Positions 27,527 to 35,909 are shown, counted from the first letter of the stretch. The stretch: DNA of 37,925 nucleotides from Protofrankia sp. CiT1 (GCF_917627385.1 NZ_CAKJTL010000174.1:24208-62132), one strand, 5' to 3'. The notes: a model not told the origin generated them from the letters alone. Program-made: numbers and translations.

Positions 27527-28765
27527 TCAGTTGATTGCGACTGGCAAGTGCTCATGGCCGCGCTGGACGACCTGGACTCGGAAGGTCGCGTCCCCAGCCA
27601 GCGATAGGTCCGGGAAACTTCGCAGCAGCAGCGGAAGCACGACCTCGGCCGACATGTGGGCAAGCGCCGCGCCCAGACAGTAGTGGCCGCCCGCGCTGAA
27701 GGTCAGTGCCTGGTTGTCAGGCCGGGCTGGATCAAACATGAGAGGGTTGTCGAATCTGCGAGGATCCCGATTACCCGCGGCGATGAGCAGCGTGACCGGG
27801 GAGTGTGCTGTCACGCGGGCCCCGAAGAAGTCCAGGTCCTCCGCAGCGACCCGGTTCAGGACCTGGACAGCCGGGTCAAACCGCAGCGTCTCCTTGACGA
27901 AACTCTCCACGAATTCTGGATTTTCGCGCAGCCGCGCGGCGTGGGCGGGTTGTTCGAGCGCCAGCCTCACCGTGTTGCTCAGTAAATCCTGGGGCGCTTC
28001 GGTGGCGGCGACAAGCAGCAGCATAAGATTGGCTAAGAGCTCCTCCTCGGTAATTTCCGCGTCCTCGTTCAGGGCCTTGATCCAGCCGCTGGTCAGATCC
28101 GGGCCGGGAGTCTCTCGTAACCGCGCGATGAGCGTGGTCAAGTATTCCGCCAACAGATCCATACCCGCGTCCCCACGCTCCAGCTCGCGTAGGTCGCGGA
28201 CCGGTTCGAGGGCACTTGTGATGTCCCCGATGGCCTCGCGGAATCTCAGCTGGTCGGCCTCGGGAACGCCAAGCAGCCGGCCGATGACAGCCATCGGGAA
28301 CCGGAAGGAGAACTCGGGGACCAGATCCACGACCTGGCCACCCGCTCCGAGCGTGGCGACGTGCCGCACGGCATCGTAGGCCAGCTCCTCAACCAACGAC
28401 CGCATCTCGGCAACCCGCCGCGCGGAAAACGCGTTGCCGAAGAACCGGCGCAGGCGATCGTGATCCGGATCATTGCTGAACAACATGTTCTGTGTGAGCC
28501 AGCGCCAGGACGAATGCTCATGCCAGCCCTGAAGCCGCTGATCCTGAACCGCCGCATCGGTTGACAACAACCGCGGTTCCCGCAGCGCCTGCGCACATTC
28601 AGCGTAGCCGGTGATAAATGTATGAACGCCCGCAATGGTCACCACGGGGCCATGCACGCGCATTTCCTCGTATAATGGATATGGATTTTGCTTCCCCTCG
28701 GGCGCCAACAGTCGCCCCAGAATATCCAGCGGTTCGGACAAAATTCCGGACACGACCTCAGCCAC
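27527..28765 (-). CDS. Cytochrome P450 with atypical I-helix
   Basis: Soluble bacterial P450, 412 aa. The heme loop is FSAGGHYCLG (Cys 363), and the K-helix ExxR is KETLR (Glu 292, Arg 295); NDPDHDRLRRFFGNAFS is the typical C-helix region. The I-helix, normally AGxE/DT, reads AATEAP (253-258), so the conserved oxygen-activating Thr is Ala 257, as in EryF-type exceptions. That points to substrate-assisted catalysis or non-monooxygenase chemistry. The start is GTG 28765 with AGGAG 5 nt upstream; an upstream GTG at 28807 lacks one. No ferredoxin gene is adjacent. Confidence 0.88.
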   Translation of the reverse strand: MAEVVSGILSEPLDILGRLLAPEGKQNPYPLYEEMRVHGPVVTIAGVHTFITGYAECAQALREPRLLSTDAAVQDQRLQGWHEHSSWRWLTQNMLFSNDPDHDRLRRFFGNAFSARRVAEMRSLVEELAYDAVRHVATLGAGGQVVDLVPEFSFRFPMAVIGRLLGVPEADQLRFREAIGDITSALEPVRDLRELERGDAGMDLLAEYLTTLIARLRETPGPDLTSGWIKALNEDAEITEEELLANLMLLLVAATEAPQDLLSNTVRLALEQPAHAARLRENPEFVESFVKETLRFDPAVQVLNRVAAEDLDFFGARVTAHSPVTLLIAAGNRDPRRFDNPLMFDPARPDNQALTFSAGGHYCLGAALAHMSAEVVLPLLLRSFPDLSLAGDATFRVQVVQRGHEHLPVAIN

Positions 28766-28820
28766 TTTCACTCCTAGATTCCGTTCAGGCTCCAGTGGAC
28801 GAAGCACACATCAGCACAGT

Positions 28821-28853
28821 GAGTTTGATAAGCAAACTCGATTTTGGTTGCAA
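28821..28853 (-). promoter_or_regulatory. Candidate P450 promoter overlapped by a 19-bp palindrome
   Basis: On the minus strand TTGCAA (28848-28853) and TATCAA (28825-28830) are 17 nt apart, a plausible -35/-10 pair. The palindrome GAGTTTG-N5-CAAACTC (28821-28839) covers the -10, a classic repressor position. The segment is AT-rich against its surroundings. The predicted start near 28818 gives a leader of about 50 nt to GTG 28765. Confidence 0.5.
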
Positions 28854-28880
28854 AGAATCAACCGAACAAGAGCCGGTGTA

Positions 28881-28896
28881 TGTGATATAAATCACA
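28881..28896. promoter_or_regulatory. CRP/GlxR-type binding site
   Basis: TGTGATATAAATCACA matches the CRP/GlxR consensus TGTGA-N6-TCACA exactly in both half-sites. Its centre lies about 70 bp upstream of the predicted P450 transcription start, the spacing of class I CRP activation. Together with the adjacent palindrome this suggests joint cAMP-responsive and ligand-responsive control of the P450-SDR unit. Confidence 0.6.
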
Positions 28897-28899
28897 TCT

Positions 28900-29268
28900 A
28901 TTGGACCGAACGCTTCGAGCGCTCCACCGCCACCGGCGGCGACCGCTAAGAACCCACTCTGAATCTTGGAAATGTATGCAAAGCGCATCCCGCGCCAAAA
29001 CGCTCGACATGACTGGGTGAGATTGAGAGCGTCCGGCAATAGGGGGCGCGGCGGCGCGGGGCTGGGGTGGCGCGAGGGCGCTCTGGCCAGGCAGCGGGTA
29101 AACAGCCCAGCGATCCCACGAGCGCCCTGTGAATGGGGCCAGCCGGACGCCACCGTAACCGGCTATCCCTGTTGAGCAGCTGCTCCCAGCGCACCCCGGG
29201 TCCGGAAGATCCAGCGGGATTGCCGCTGCCGGCCCCGGCCGTTCGTCATGCCGGATCGATGAAAGGCG
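28900..29268. other. Intergenic region between mqnC and the P450 promoter
   Basis: I see no supported gene on either strand here. Open frames lack a ribosome binding site and consistent codon bias. The stretch 29040-29110 is very GC-rich. MqnC transcription would run into this region, but no clear terminator hairpin is seen. Confidence 0.4.
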
Positions 29269-30501
29269 TCACCTTGTGGCGACAATCGGCAGCATGGGTG
29301 GCGATGGCAGCGCGGTCGAGGAGAAGTGCGAGGCCACCCGGTCGTCAGCGGGATCCTGCGCCGGGTCACGGTGCACGACCAAGTGCCGGTAGAGGGTGTC
29401 GCGCTGCGCCGGGATCCGGTCGGCGGCGCGGATCAGACCGATCAGCTCCGTCCGGTTGGTGCGGTGACGGGCGCCGGCCGAGGACACCACGTTCTCCTCC
29501 AGCATGACCGAACCCAGATCGTCCGCGCCCATGTGCAGGGTGAGCTGGCCGACCTCCTTGCCGGTCGTCAGCCACGAGCCCTGCAGATGCGCGATGTTGT
29601 CGAAGAAGAGCCGGGCCAGCGCCACCAGCCGCAGGTACTCGATGGTCGACGCCTGGGTCCGGCCGCGCAGGTGGTTGTTCTCCGGCTGGTAGGTCCACGG
29701 GATGAACGACCGGAAACCACCGGTGCGGTCCTGGACGTCACGGATCATCCGCAGGTGCTCGATGCGCTCGGCGTTGGTCTCGCCGGTGCCCATCATGAAC
29801 GTCGCGGTCGACTCCATGCCAAGGCCGTGAGCGGTCTCCATGACTGACAGCCAGACTTGCCCCGGCTCCTTGAGCGGGGCGATCGCGCGCCGAGGACGCT
29901 CGGTGAGAATCTCCGCTCCCGCCCCGGCGAAACTGTCGAGCCCCGCGTCGCGCAGCCGGGCGATGACGTCGCCATGGCTCAGCCCGGACGTCCGCGCGAT
30001 GTGAACGACCTCGCTGGCGCCCAGAGAATGCAGGGTGAGCTGCGGGTACGCCCGCCTGATTGCCGCGAAGGTGCCCTCGTACCACTCAATGCCGAACTCG
30101 GGGTGATGACCGCCCTGGAGCATGATCTGGGTTGCCCCCAGCTCCACCGCTTCACCACACTTCGCGACAATGTCGTCGACGTCGCGGACCCAGCCTTCGG
30201 AATGCCCAGGAGCGCGGTAGAACGCGCAGAACCGGCAGGCGGTCACGCAGACGTTCGTGTAATTGATATTCCGATCGATGATGTACGTTGCGATGCCGTC
30301 CGGGAAACGACCGCGGCGGACGGCGTCGGCAGCCTGGCCGAGGGCATGCAGTGGGGCCTTCGTGTACAGCCGCAGCGCCTCTTCGGGAGTGATCCGCCCG
30401 CCACCGGCGGCACGGGCGAGAACGGACGCGATCTCCTCCTCACCCAACGCCGATGATGAAAGTACCGGAGAACCGCTGTCGGCATCATCTGCAAGGCTCA
30501 C
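29269..30501 (-). CDS. mqnC: Cyclic dehypoxanthinyl futalosine synthase (radical SAM)
   Basis: Radical SAM enzyme of the futalosine menaquinone pathway, 410 aa; it cyclises dehypoxanthinyl futalosine. The 4Fe-4S/SAM motif is CVTACRFC (Cys 85, 89, 92), preceded by the diagnostic DRNINYTN. IMLQGGHHPEFGIEWYE and the C-terminal LHMGADDLGSVMLEENVVS distinguish MqnC from MqnE and CofG/H. The start GTG 30501 (SLADDADSG) is chosen because homology begins shortly after; the open frame upstream is a DNA repeat. The site before it is GC-rich and weak. About 25 residues at the C-terminus exceed the core. Its presence implies the futalosine rather than the classical men pathway. Confidence 0.92.
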   Translation of the reverse strand: MSLADDADSGSPVLSSSALGEEEIASVLARAAGGGRITPEEALRLYTKAPLHALGQAADAVRRGRFPDGIATYIIDRNINYTNVCVTACRFCAFYRAPGHSEGWVRDVDDIVAKCGEAVELGATQIMLQGGHHPEFGIEWYEGTFAAIRRAYPQLTLHSLGASEVVHIARTSGLSHGDVIARLRDAGLDSFAGAGAEILTERPRRAIAPLKEPGQVWLSVMETAHGLGMESTATFMMGTGETNAERIEHLRMIRDVQDRTGGFRSFIPWTYQPENNHLRGRTQASTIEYLRLVALARLFFDNIAHLQGSWLTTGKEVGQLTLHMGADDLGSVMLEENVVSSAGARHRTNRTELIGLIRAADRIPAQRDTLYRHLVVHRDPAQDPADDRVASHFSSTALPSPPMLPIVATR

Positions 30502-30590
30502 CCCGCGATGGTACGGCGATCGGGCATACCGCTTGGCCCCAACGGCCGGTGTCACCCATCGGCACCGCGCCGCGACCATCGATCCAGGCC

Positions 30591-30638
30591 ACCGGCCAGA
30601 CCACCGGCCAGACCACCGATCAGGCCGCCGATCAGAAA
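30591..30638. repeat. 12-bp tandem repeat upstream of mqnC
   Basis: Two exact copies of ACCGGCCAGACC (30591-30602, 30603-30614) are followed by two diverged copies (ACCGATCAGGCC and GCCGATCAGAAA). The repeat lies in the 365-bp divergent gap between mqnC and the ferredoxin reductase gene, about 100 bp upstream of mqnC. That gap (30502-30866) otherwise shows no gene and no strong promoter match. Confidence 0.75.
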
Positions 30639-30866
30639 TAGCCGGCGCGCGATGCCATGTCCACGCCCGCTGCCGCCGGGCGCTCCCAATCAGGAAATGG
30701 GTTCGGGGGGTGCGCGGCCCCGGGAGACGCCGCGTCCCTATCGCCGGTCGCTCTACGTGGGGCAGGATAGGAGCGGAGTTTCCCTTCCGTAGTGCCGACC
30801 GGCCCTTGCGAATGCGATCCGGCAGGGCCACCCAGGCGCAGAACGCAGAGTCCCCAGGAGTTACGC

Positions 30867-31916
30867 GTGGACGCAGTGACCCCCGCAGGCCCGGACAACT
30901 CGACACCGGCGGACCTCGACACCGACATACTGATCATCGGCGCTGGGCCAGCCGGTCTTTTCGGCGCCTACTACGCTGGGTTCCGCGGGATGTCCGTGGC
31001 GCTGATGGACTCCCTGCCCGAGGCCGGGGGTCAGGTCACCGCTATGTACCCGGAAAAAATGATCTACGATGTGGCCGGTTTCCCGGCTGTGCGCGGCCGT
31101 GATCTCATCACCGCGCTCGTCGCGCAGGCCGGGGCGTTCTCCCCCACCTACCTGCTCGCTCAACAGGCCGCCGAACTGGCTCATGAGGCCGACAGCGTCG
31201 TGGTCACCAGCGTGCAGGGGACACGGGTCCGGGCGAAGGCCGTCCTCATCACCGGCGGGCTCGGGACGTTCACGCCCCGCCCGCTGCCTGTCGGCGGCGA
31301 CCATCTGGGCCGTGGCCTGGCGTACTTCGTCCCGAAGCTGGACGTCTACGCCGCCGCCGACGTCATCATCGTCGGCGGCGGTGACAGCGCCTTCGACTGG
31401 GCGCTCGCGCTGGAGCCGCTGGCGCGCTCGGTGACGTTGGTGCACCGCCGCGATCGCTTCCGCGCCCATGCGCACACCGTCGCGAAGGTGCTGTCCTCCC
31501 GCGTCGAGATCCTGACGCACACGGAGGTCTCCGCCATCCACGGCGACGGCCAGGTGGAGAAGGTGGAACTCACCCACAGCAAGTCCGGTGAGCGCCAGGT
31601 CCGCCAGGCCCAGGCGATCGTCGCCGCGCTCGGGTTCACCGCGGATCTGGGACCTCTGACCCGCTGGAACCTGACGATCGACAAGCGCCACATCGTGGTG
31701 GACTCGACCATGGCGACCGGCGTCGAACGGGTCTTCGCCGCCGGTGACATCACCGAGTACCGCGGCAAGGTACGCCTGATCGCGACCGGCTTCGGCGAGG
31801 TCGCCACGGCCGTCAACAACGCCGCGCCCATCATCGACCCGTCCGCCAAGATCTTCCCTGGTCACAGCTCCGACGACGGCCACGGCTCCGGCGACGCCGC
31901 CGGCACAGGCGGCTGA
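30867..31916 (+). CDS. Ferredoxin-NADP+ reductase, thioredoxin-reductase-like type
   Basis: FAD enzyme of 349 aa moving electrons between NADPH and ferredoxin. It has the FAD motif GAGPAG (25-30), the NAD(P) motif GGGDSA (170-175) and HRRDRFRAH, whose arginines favour NADPH. It lacks the CxxC of thioredoxin reductases, matching the Bacillus YumC-type enzymes. GTG 30867 has AGGAG 6 nt upstream. A chelatase gene follows 30 bp later on the same strand, and a ferredoxin-dependent sulfite reductase lies nearby, so supplying reduced ferredoxin for sulfite reduction is a plausible role. The last 20 residues are Gly/Asp/Ser-rich. Confidence 0.88.
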   Translation: MDAVTPAGPDNSTPADLDTDILIIGAGPAGLFGAYYAGFRGMSVALMDSLPEAGGQVTAMYPEKMIYDVAGFPAVRGRDLITALVAQAGAFSPTYLLAQQAAELAHEADSVVVTSVQGTRVRAKAVLITGGLGTFTPRPLPVGGDHLGRGLAYFVPKLDVYAAADVIIVGGGDSAFDWALALEPLARSVTLVHRRDRFRAHAHTVAKVLSSRVEILTHTEVSAIHGDGQVEKVELTHSKSGERQVRQAQAIVAALGFTADLGPLTRWNLTIDKRHIVVDSTMATGVERVFAAGDITEYRGKVRLIATGFGEVATAVNNAAPIIDPSAKIFPGHSSDDGHGSGDAAGTGG

Positions 31917-31945
31917 TCGGGCGGGTCCGGCGCAGACTGGTAGGC

Positions 31946-32443
31946 ATGCGGGGTCTACTGGTGATCGGGCACGGCTCGCGACGGGATACGGCGAACGCGA
32001 CTGTCCGCACACTCGCGCGGTTGTTCGCCCAGGCTGATCGGGCCACAAACGACGGCCAGATCAGCTGGGACGCGGTGGAACCGGCCTTCCTCGAGCTGAT
32101 CGAGCCCGACATCGCCGCCGGGTACGGGATTCTCGCCGCCGCGGGCTGCACGGAGATCGTCGCCCATCCCTTCTTCCTGTTCGAGGGCAACCACACCACC
32201 CATGACATCCCGGCCGCCCTCACCAGGGCACAGGAGCGGTTCCCCGGCACCCGTTGGCACCTCACCGCCCCGCTCGGCCTGCACCCCGGCGTGCTGACCG
32301 CGGTTGCCTCCCGCATCGAGGACACGCTGGCCAGCAATCAGCTGTCCGGCCCCGGTGGCAGCCCTGGCAGCGCCGCCACCGGGGCCAGCGCCGTCAGCGG
32401 GGCCAGCGCCGTCAGCGCGACCGGGCCTCGGTCACGGCGGTGA
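31946..32443 (+). CDS. CbiX/SirB-type chelatase
   Basis: Small class II chelatase, 165 aa, likely inserting Fe into sirohydrochlorin to make siroheme. Motifs: VIGHGSRRDTAN with the metal-binding His 9, and IVAHPFFLFEGNHTTHDIP with further His residues. The catalytic core ends near residue 130; the tail is Gly/Ser/Ala-rich and encoded by two exact copies of an 18-bp repeat (GGGGCCAGCGCCGTCAGC, from about 32381). Its 3' end overlaps the convergent cobA-hemD gene by 32 bp. Cobalt chelation for cobalamin is the alternative, but nearby sirA and cysH favour siroheme. Confidence 0.83.
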   Translation: MRGLLVIGHGSRRDTANATVRTLARLFAQADRATNDGQISWDAVEPAFLELIEPDIAAGYGILAAAGCTEIVAHPFFLFEGNHTTHDIPAALTRAQERFPGTRWHLTAPLGLHPGVLTAVASRIEDTLASNQLSGPGGSPGSAATGASAVSGASAVSATGPRSRR

Positions 32444-33716
32444 CGACGGCGGCGGCAAGCGGGTGGATGCCAGGCTCGGCCGCCACAGCGTCGACCCGCA
32501 GACCGGCCCGCTGGCATGCCGTGACGGTGCGTTCGCCCATGGCCGCAACCAGCATCCCGGCCGGCAACGGTCCGTAAAGTGCCGTTGTCGCCCGAGCCGC
32601 GGTCGACGACGCGAACGCGACCGCGTGCAGGTCACCGTGACGCAGCTCCTCGACGATCCGCGGGTCCGGATCGGCGTCGACGTCGGCCAGCGGTGACCCC
32701 GGCCCGGCCCGGCGGCCGGGCCGGGACACCACGGTCTCCACCGCGTCCGCGCCGAGAGCCCGCAGCCGTGCGGCGAGCAGGCCTGGACGTGCTCTCGTCC
32801 GCGGGACGAGCACCCGAACACCCAGCAGCGGACGGGTAGCGCCATCGCTCGCTGACCGTGCATCATCTGTCGGGATGAGTGGCGGCGGAGCGTCGCAACG
32901 GGCCGCGACGTCACCGATCACCACCACCGCGGGTGAGCGAACGCCCAGCACGATGGCGTCGACCGCGATCGTGTCCAAGGTGCCGCGGATCACACGCTGG
33001 GCCGGCGTGGTAGCCCGTTCGATCATCGCGACCGGCGTGTCCGGCGACCGGCCGCCGTCGATGAGGGCCGCGGTGATGCCGGCGAGCCGCGCGACACCCA
33101 TCAGCACGACAACGGTCATCCGGGACGCCCCCAGCGCCGCCCAGTCCACGGTGGAGTCGGGATGCCCGGGTGACAGATGCCCGGAGACGACCGCGACCTC
33201 CTGGGCGGCACCGCGGTGCGTCACCGGGATCCCGGCATACGCGGGCCCGGCGAACGCTGAGGTCACCCCCGGGACAACCGTGCATCTCACCCCGGCGAGC
33301 CGGCAGGCCTCGGCCTCCTCACCGCCGCGGCCGAGCACGAACGGGTCCCCGCCCTTGAGGCGGACGACCATGTGCCCGGCGAGCGCGCGGTCGACCAGCA
33401 ACGCGTTGACGTCCTCCTGGGTACGAGTCAGCGCACCGGCACTCTTGCCACTGTGGATAACCTCCGCACCGGGCCGGGCAAGCGCAAGGACCCCCGCGGA
33501 TACCAGCCGGTCCGTGACGACGACGTCCGCCCGACCAAGCAGCTCACGGCCACGGATGGTAAGCAGCCCCGGATCCCCCGGTCCTGCCCCGACCAGCCAG
33601 ACCTCACCGGGAGCGCGCAGCGGCTCGTCCCGTCCCGCCGCGCTCGCGGCCCCGGCTCCCCCGCTCCCGCAGCCGTTGTCTCCCTCATCCTCATCGTGTG
33701 CCCGGCCCTCGTTCAT
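32412..33716 (-). CDS. Uroporphyrinogen-III C-methyltransferase / uroporphyrinogen-III synthase fusion
   Basis: Bifunctional tetrapyrrole enzyme of 434 aa. Residues of about 37-285 are the SAM-dependent methyltransferase (CobA type): VGAGPGDPGLLT, RLKGGDPFVLGRGGEE, VVPGVTSA. The remainder resembles HemD (GVRVLVPRTRARPGLLAARL, then AVAFASSTAARA). Together they make uroporphyrinogen III and methylate it to precorrin-2 for siroheme. The HemD half is divergent, so activity is not certain. No dehydrogenase (CysG N-domain) is fused. I chose ATG 33716; GTG 33746 is possible. It converges with the chelatase gene, overlapping at the 3' end. Confidence 0.88.
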   Translation of the reverse strand: MNEGRAHDEDEGDNGCGSGGAGAASAAGRDEPLRAPGEVWLVGAGPGDPGLLTIRGRELLGRADVVVTDRLVSAGVLALARPGAEVIHSGKSAGALTRTQEDVNALLVDRALAGHMVVRLKGGDPFVLGRGGEEAEACRLAGVRCTVVPGVTSAFAGPAYAGIPVTHRGAAQEVAVVSGHLSPGHPDSTVDWAALGASRMTVVVLMGVARLAGITAALIDGGRSPDTPVAMIERATTPAQRVIRGTLDTIAVDAIVLGVRSPAVVVIGDVAARCDAPPPLIPTDDARSASDGATRPLLGVRVLVPRTRARPGLLAARLRALGADAVETVVSRPGRRAGPGSPLADVDADPDPRIVEELRHGDLHAVAFASSTAARATTALYGPLPAGMLVAAMGERTVTACQRAGLRVDAVAAEPGIHPLAAAVVTAVTEARSR

Positions 33717-33806
33717 CCCCGCGACGCTACTGCCGGGACGGTTCACGCAGCATGCAATCGGTGAAACCTACCCATGAAAGAAATCGGTTGAACAGTAACG
33801 CATCCG

Positions 33807-33986
33807 CTACTCTCGCCTGATGATCCCGGTCACACCCGCAATGAAAATACCGAAGAAAACCCACCCCAGAAAAGCTGTTATCCACTGGAAAACCGCAAGA
33901 AACAGGAGTAACGCGCGGAGACCGCTGGCCTGGATGGGCGACTTGGTTCGGCCGGTTCGCCCCGTGAGATCACAAAGGGTGCCCAA
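33807..33986 (-). CDS. Possible small membrane protein or gene remnant
   Basis: The C-terminal 40 residues of this frame form a convincing pair of hydrophobic helices (LRALLLFLAVFQWITAFLGW and VFFGIFIAGVTGII) ending in Arg-Arg-Glu. Third-position GC is low (ttt, att, ata, tta codons), unlike all neighbours. No good start is seen: TTG 33986 would give 59 aa but has no ribosome binding site. It may be a small foreign membrane protein or the 3' remnant of one. The remainder of 33717-34395 shows no further gene. Confidence 0.3.
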   Translation of the reverse strand: MGTLCDLTGRTGRTKSPIQASGLRALLLFLAVFQWITAFLGWVFFGIFIAGVTGIIRRE

Positions 33987-34395
33987 TCTAGCATGATCGA
34001 TAAGGCTCTTGTGAGCCTCGTGCGCCGCACAGTCCACTCGACCCCCATGGATATCTCCGCTGCGCCTTCTCCGGTCCCCCTCTTCGCTATCTACCCTTCG
34101 CACCCGAGTTCTAACTATAGGTTGCCATCCCGACAGCCTCGATCTTGACCATCCGACCCGCCCCGGCGCCCGCACCGGACCGTCCCGAGCGCCGCACGAC
34201 GCGTCGCCGCACGTCCCTCGGCCGGACTCGCCAGCCACGCGATCCCTGCTCCAGATGACGAGACAACTTGACTACGGTCACGAGACGGCGCATTCTCGAT
34301 CTATGCTCGCCTCCTTCGGGGGGATGGGAAGTGATGGTCGGGACCCCGCCGGACGACGGGACCCGGCCTTCGCGCTGTTCTAAAGCGGCAGGTTG

Positions 34396-34950
34396 TCATC
34401 GGACAGGGATTTCGATCGTTGTCGTAAGATGCTTGATGATTGCTATAAAATCTCCTTGGCCGTCGCGCGCAGCCGATATCGCCCCTGCTGCCGCATCAGC
34501 GACCCAGAGCATCGGCTCGAACACCGGTGAAGCGTGTTCGGTACGTAACCGATGAGAGATCACATGACTACCGAAAAGTGCCGCGACCATCACTTGATCT
34601 TTTTTGTTCAGTGATGTCGTGCGGGACTCGAGCCACACTCGCTCGACCGCCCTCTGATCGAGTTCGTGCAACAGGCCTTCCATACAGACCCGCCTGGCAC
34701 GTTCCTGCTTCTTTGGCAGTACCGGCGTGCCTACAACGACAACGAGCTCCAGGTCGGCCCTCGCGACCAGGCTCACGAACTTGTGCCGTCGGGCACCATC
34801 TTCATCCCGCCAGTGCAGACGGCGTTGACCTTTCAGGAGCAGGTCATTGAGATCTCGACGTATCGGCGGGCACGACGACACCTCGGCGACAGCTGCGGCC
34901 AGGATGTAGAGGCCGGGCTCGCCAGCCCGAAGGCGCAGCGACTCGTCCAC
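34396..34950 (-). CDS. DUF3800-like protein, possible RNase-H-fold nuclease
   Basis: Conserved actinobacterial protein of unknown function, 184 aa. The N-terminal (V)DESLRL with a following YILAAAV resembles the Asp-Glu-Ser opening of DUF3800, an RNase-H-like family; other conserved-looking motifs are GQRRLHWRDE, KKQERARRVC, VWLESR and EPMLWVADAAAGA. The first codon is GTG 34950; the frame is open a little further upstream to a TGA but has no other start codon, so the N-terminus may be short. The 3' third uses AT-ending codons, unlike neighbouring genes, which suggests transfer. It lies between cysH and the hemD gene, where sulfate-activation genes might be expected. Confidence 0.6.
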   Translation of the reverse strand: MDESLRLRAGEPGLYILAAAVAEVSSCPPIRRDLNDLLLKGQRRLHWRDEDGARRHKFVSLVARADLELVVVVGTPVLPKKQERARRVCMEGLLHELDQRAVERVWLESRTTSLNKKDQVMVAALFGSHVISHRLRTEHASPVFEPMLWVADAAAGAISAARDGQGDFIAIIKHLTTTIEIPVR

Positions 34951-35237
34951 CCAGCGTGCAGCGCACCAGTCACCGGGCCGTGCGGGCCATGCGGGCCATC
35001 AGTCGGGGATCGCAGGGTCATGGTCGGATCCGTTCGCGGTGTTCAGTACGTGCGTCATCAGGTGGCCGACCAGACACGCTGGACAACCACACGCGAGATC
35101 ATCGCACCGCGATCCGACATGTCGTCATACCGGCCCGACAAACCATGACGGAATGTGGTCCGCCCCGGGCCAGTAGATCACTGGCTACCTGAAGGCTGTC
35201 AGTGCCCCTCCACCCGCAACAGCCAGAACCGCCGAGG
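34951..35237. other. Intergenic region between cysH and the DUF3800-like gene
   Basis: No supported gene is seen. A 9-bp repeat (GGGCCATGC, 34984-35001 region) lies just upstream of the DUF3800-like gene. No terminator of cysH stands out. Confidence 0.35.
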
Positions 35238-35909
35238 TCAGTGAATGCCGCACTCGGTCTTGGCGCTGCCGGCCCAGCGGCCCGCGCGGCCCTCACCACG
35301 GCTGGTGCACGGCCAGCAGCCGACAGAGTCGTAGCCATCCGACAGCAGTGGGTTAACAATCACGTCATGTTCCTGGACGTAACGGTTGACGTCCTCGTCC
35401 GTCCAGGCCACCAGCGGATGGATCTTCACCTTGCCGCGCCGCTCGTCCCACCCCACGGCAGGCAGGTTCCTGCGCCCGGCGGATTCGGCCCGGCGCGAGC
35501 CCGCCGCCCACGCCCGGTAGGGCGCCAGCGCACGGTCCAGCGGGACGACCTTGCGCAGCTGGCAGCACCGGTCCGGATCCCGTTCGAACAGTTTCGGCCC
35601 GTACACGGCGTTCTGGCCAGCCACGGTGAGCTGTGGGCCGGCACTGATCAGCGGCAGGTCGTAGCGGTGCATGACCGCGTCCCGAGTACCGATTGTCTCA
35701 GCGAAATGGTAACCGGTATCAATAAAAATCACCGGGACGTCCGAGCAGATCCGGGCCAGCATGTCGACGAGCACAGCCTCCGCCATGGATGCGGCCACAA
35801 CCAGCTTCGTCCCGAACTCCTCCACCGCCCAGCCCAGGATCTCCTGCGCGGACGCGCCCTCCAGCTCGTCACCGGCATGCAGGGCACGGGCCTTCAACGT
35901 GGCATCCAT
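35238..35909 (-). CDS. cysH: Adenylylsulfate (APS) reductase, thioredoxin-dependent
   Basis: Reduces activated sulfate to sulfite, 223 aa. It carries the extra cysteine pairs of the 4Fe-4S APS reductases, CCQLRKVVPLDRAL (Cys 115-116) and CWPC (Cys 198, 201), so APS rather than PAPS is the likely substrate. The catalytic Cys is 220 in the C-terminal ECGIH. FIDTGYHFAET and KIHPLVAWTDEDV are family motifs. ATG 35909 has GGAGGAG about 7 nt upstream, a strong ribosome binding site. It follows the sulfite reductase and zinc-ribbon genes on the same strand. cysD, cysN and cysC are not in the window. Confidence 0.93.
   Translation of the reverse strand: MDATLKARALHAGDELEGASAQEILGWAVEEFGTKLVVAASMAEAVLVDMLARICSDVPVIFIDTGYHFAETIGTRDAVMHRYDLPLISAGPQLTVAGQNAVYGPKLFERDPDRCCQLRKVVPLDRALAPYRAWAAGSRRAESAGRRNLPAVGWDERRGKVKIHPLVAWTDEDVNRYVQEHDVIVNPLLSDGYDSVGCWPCTSRGEGRAGRWAGSAKTECGIH

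Noticed and set aside
30502-30906. N-terminal extension of MqnC to 30906
   Set aside because: The extension is made of a 12-bp DNA repeat and Arg-rich sequence with no homology, and would overlap the divergent ferredoxin reductase promoter region.
34833-35148. Open frames on both strands upstream of the DUF3800-like gene
   Set aside because: Short, repetitive Gly-Pro-His or Arg-rich translations with no ribosome binding site.
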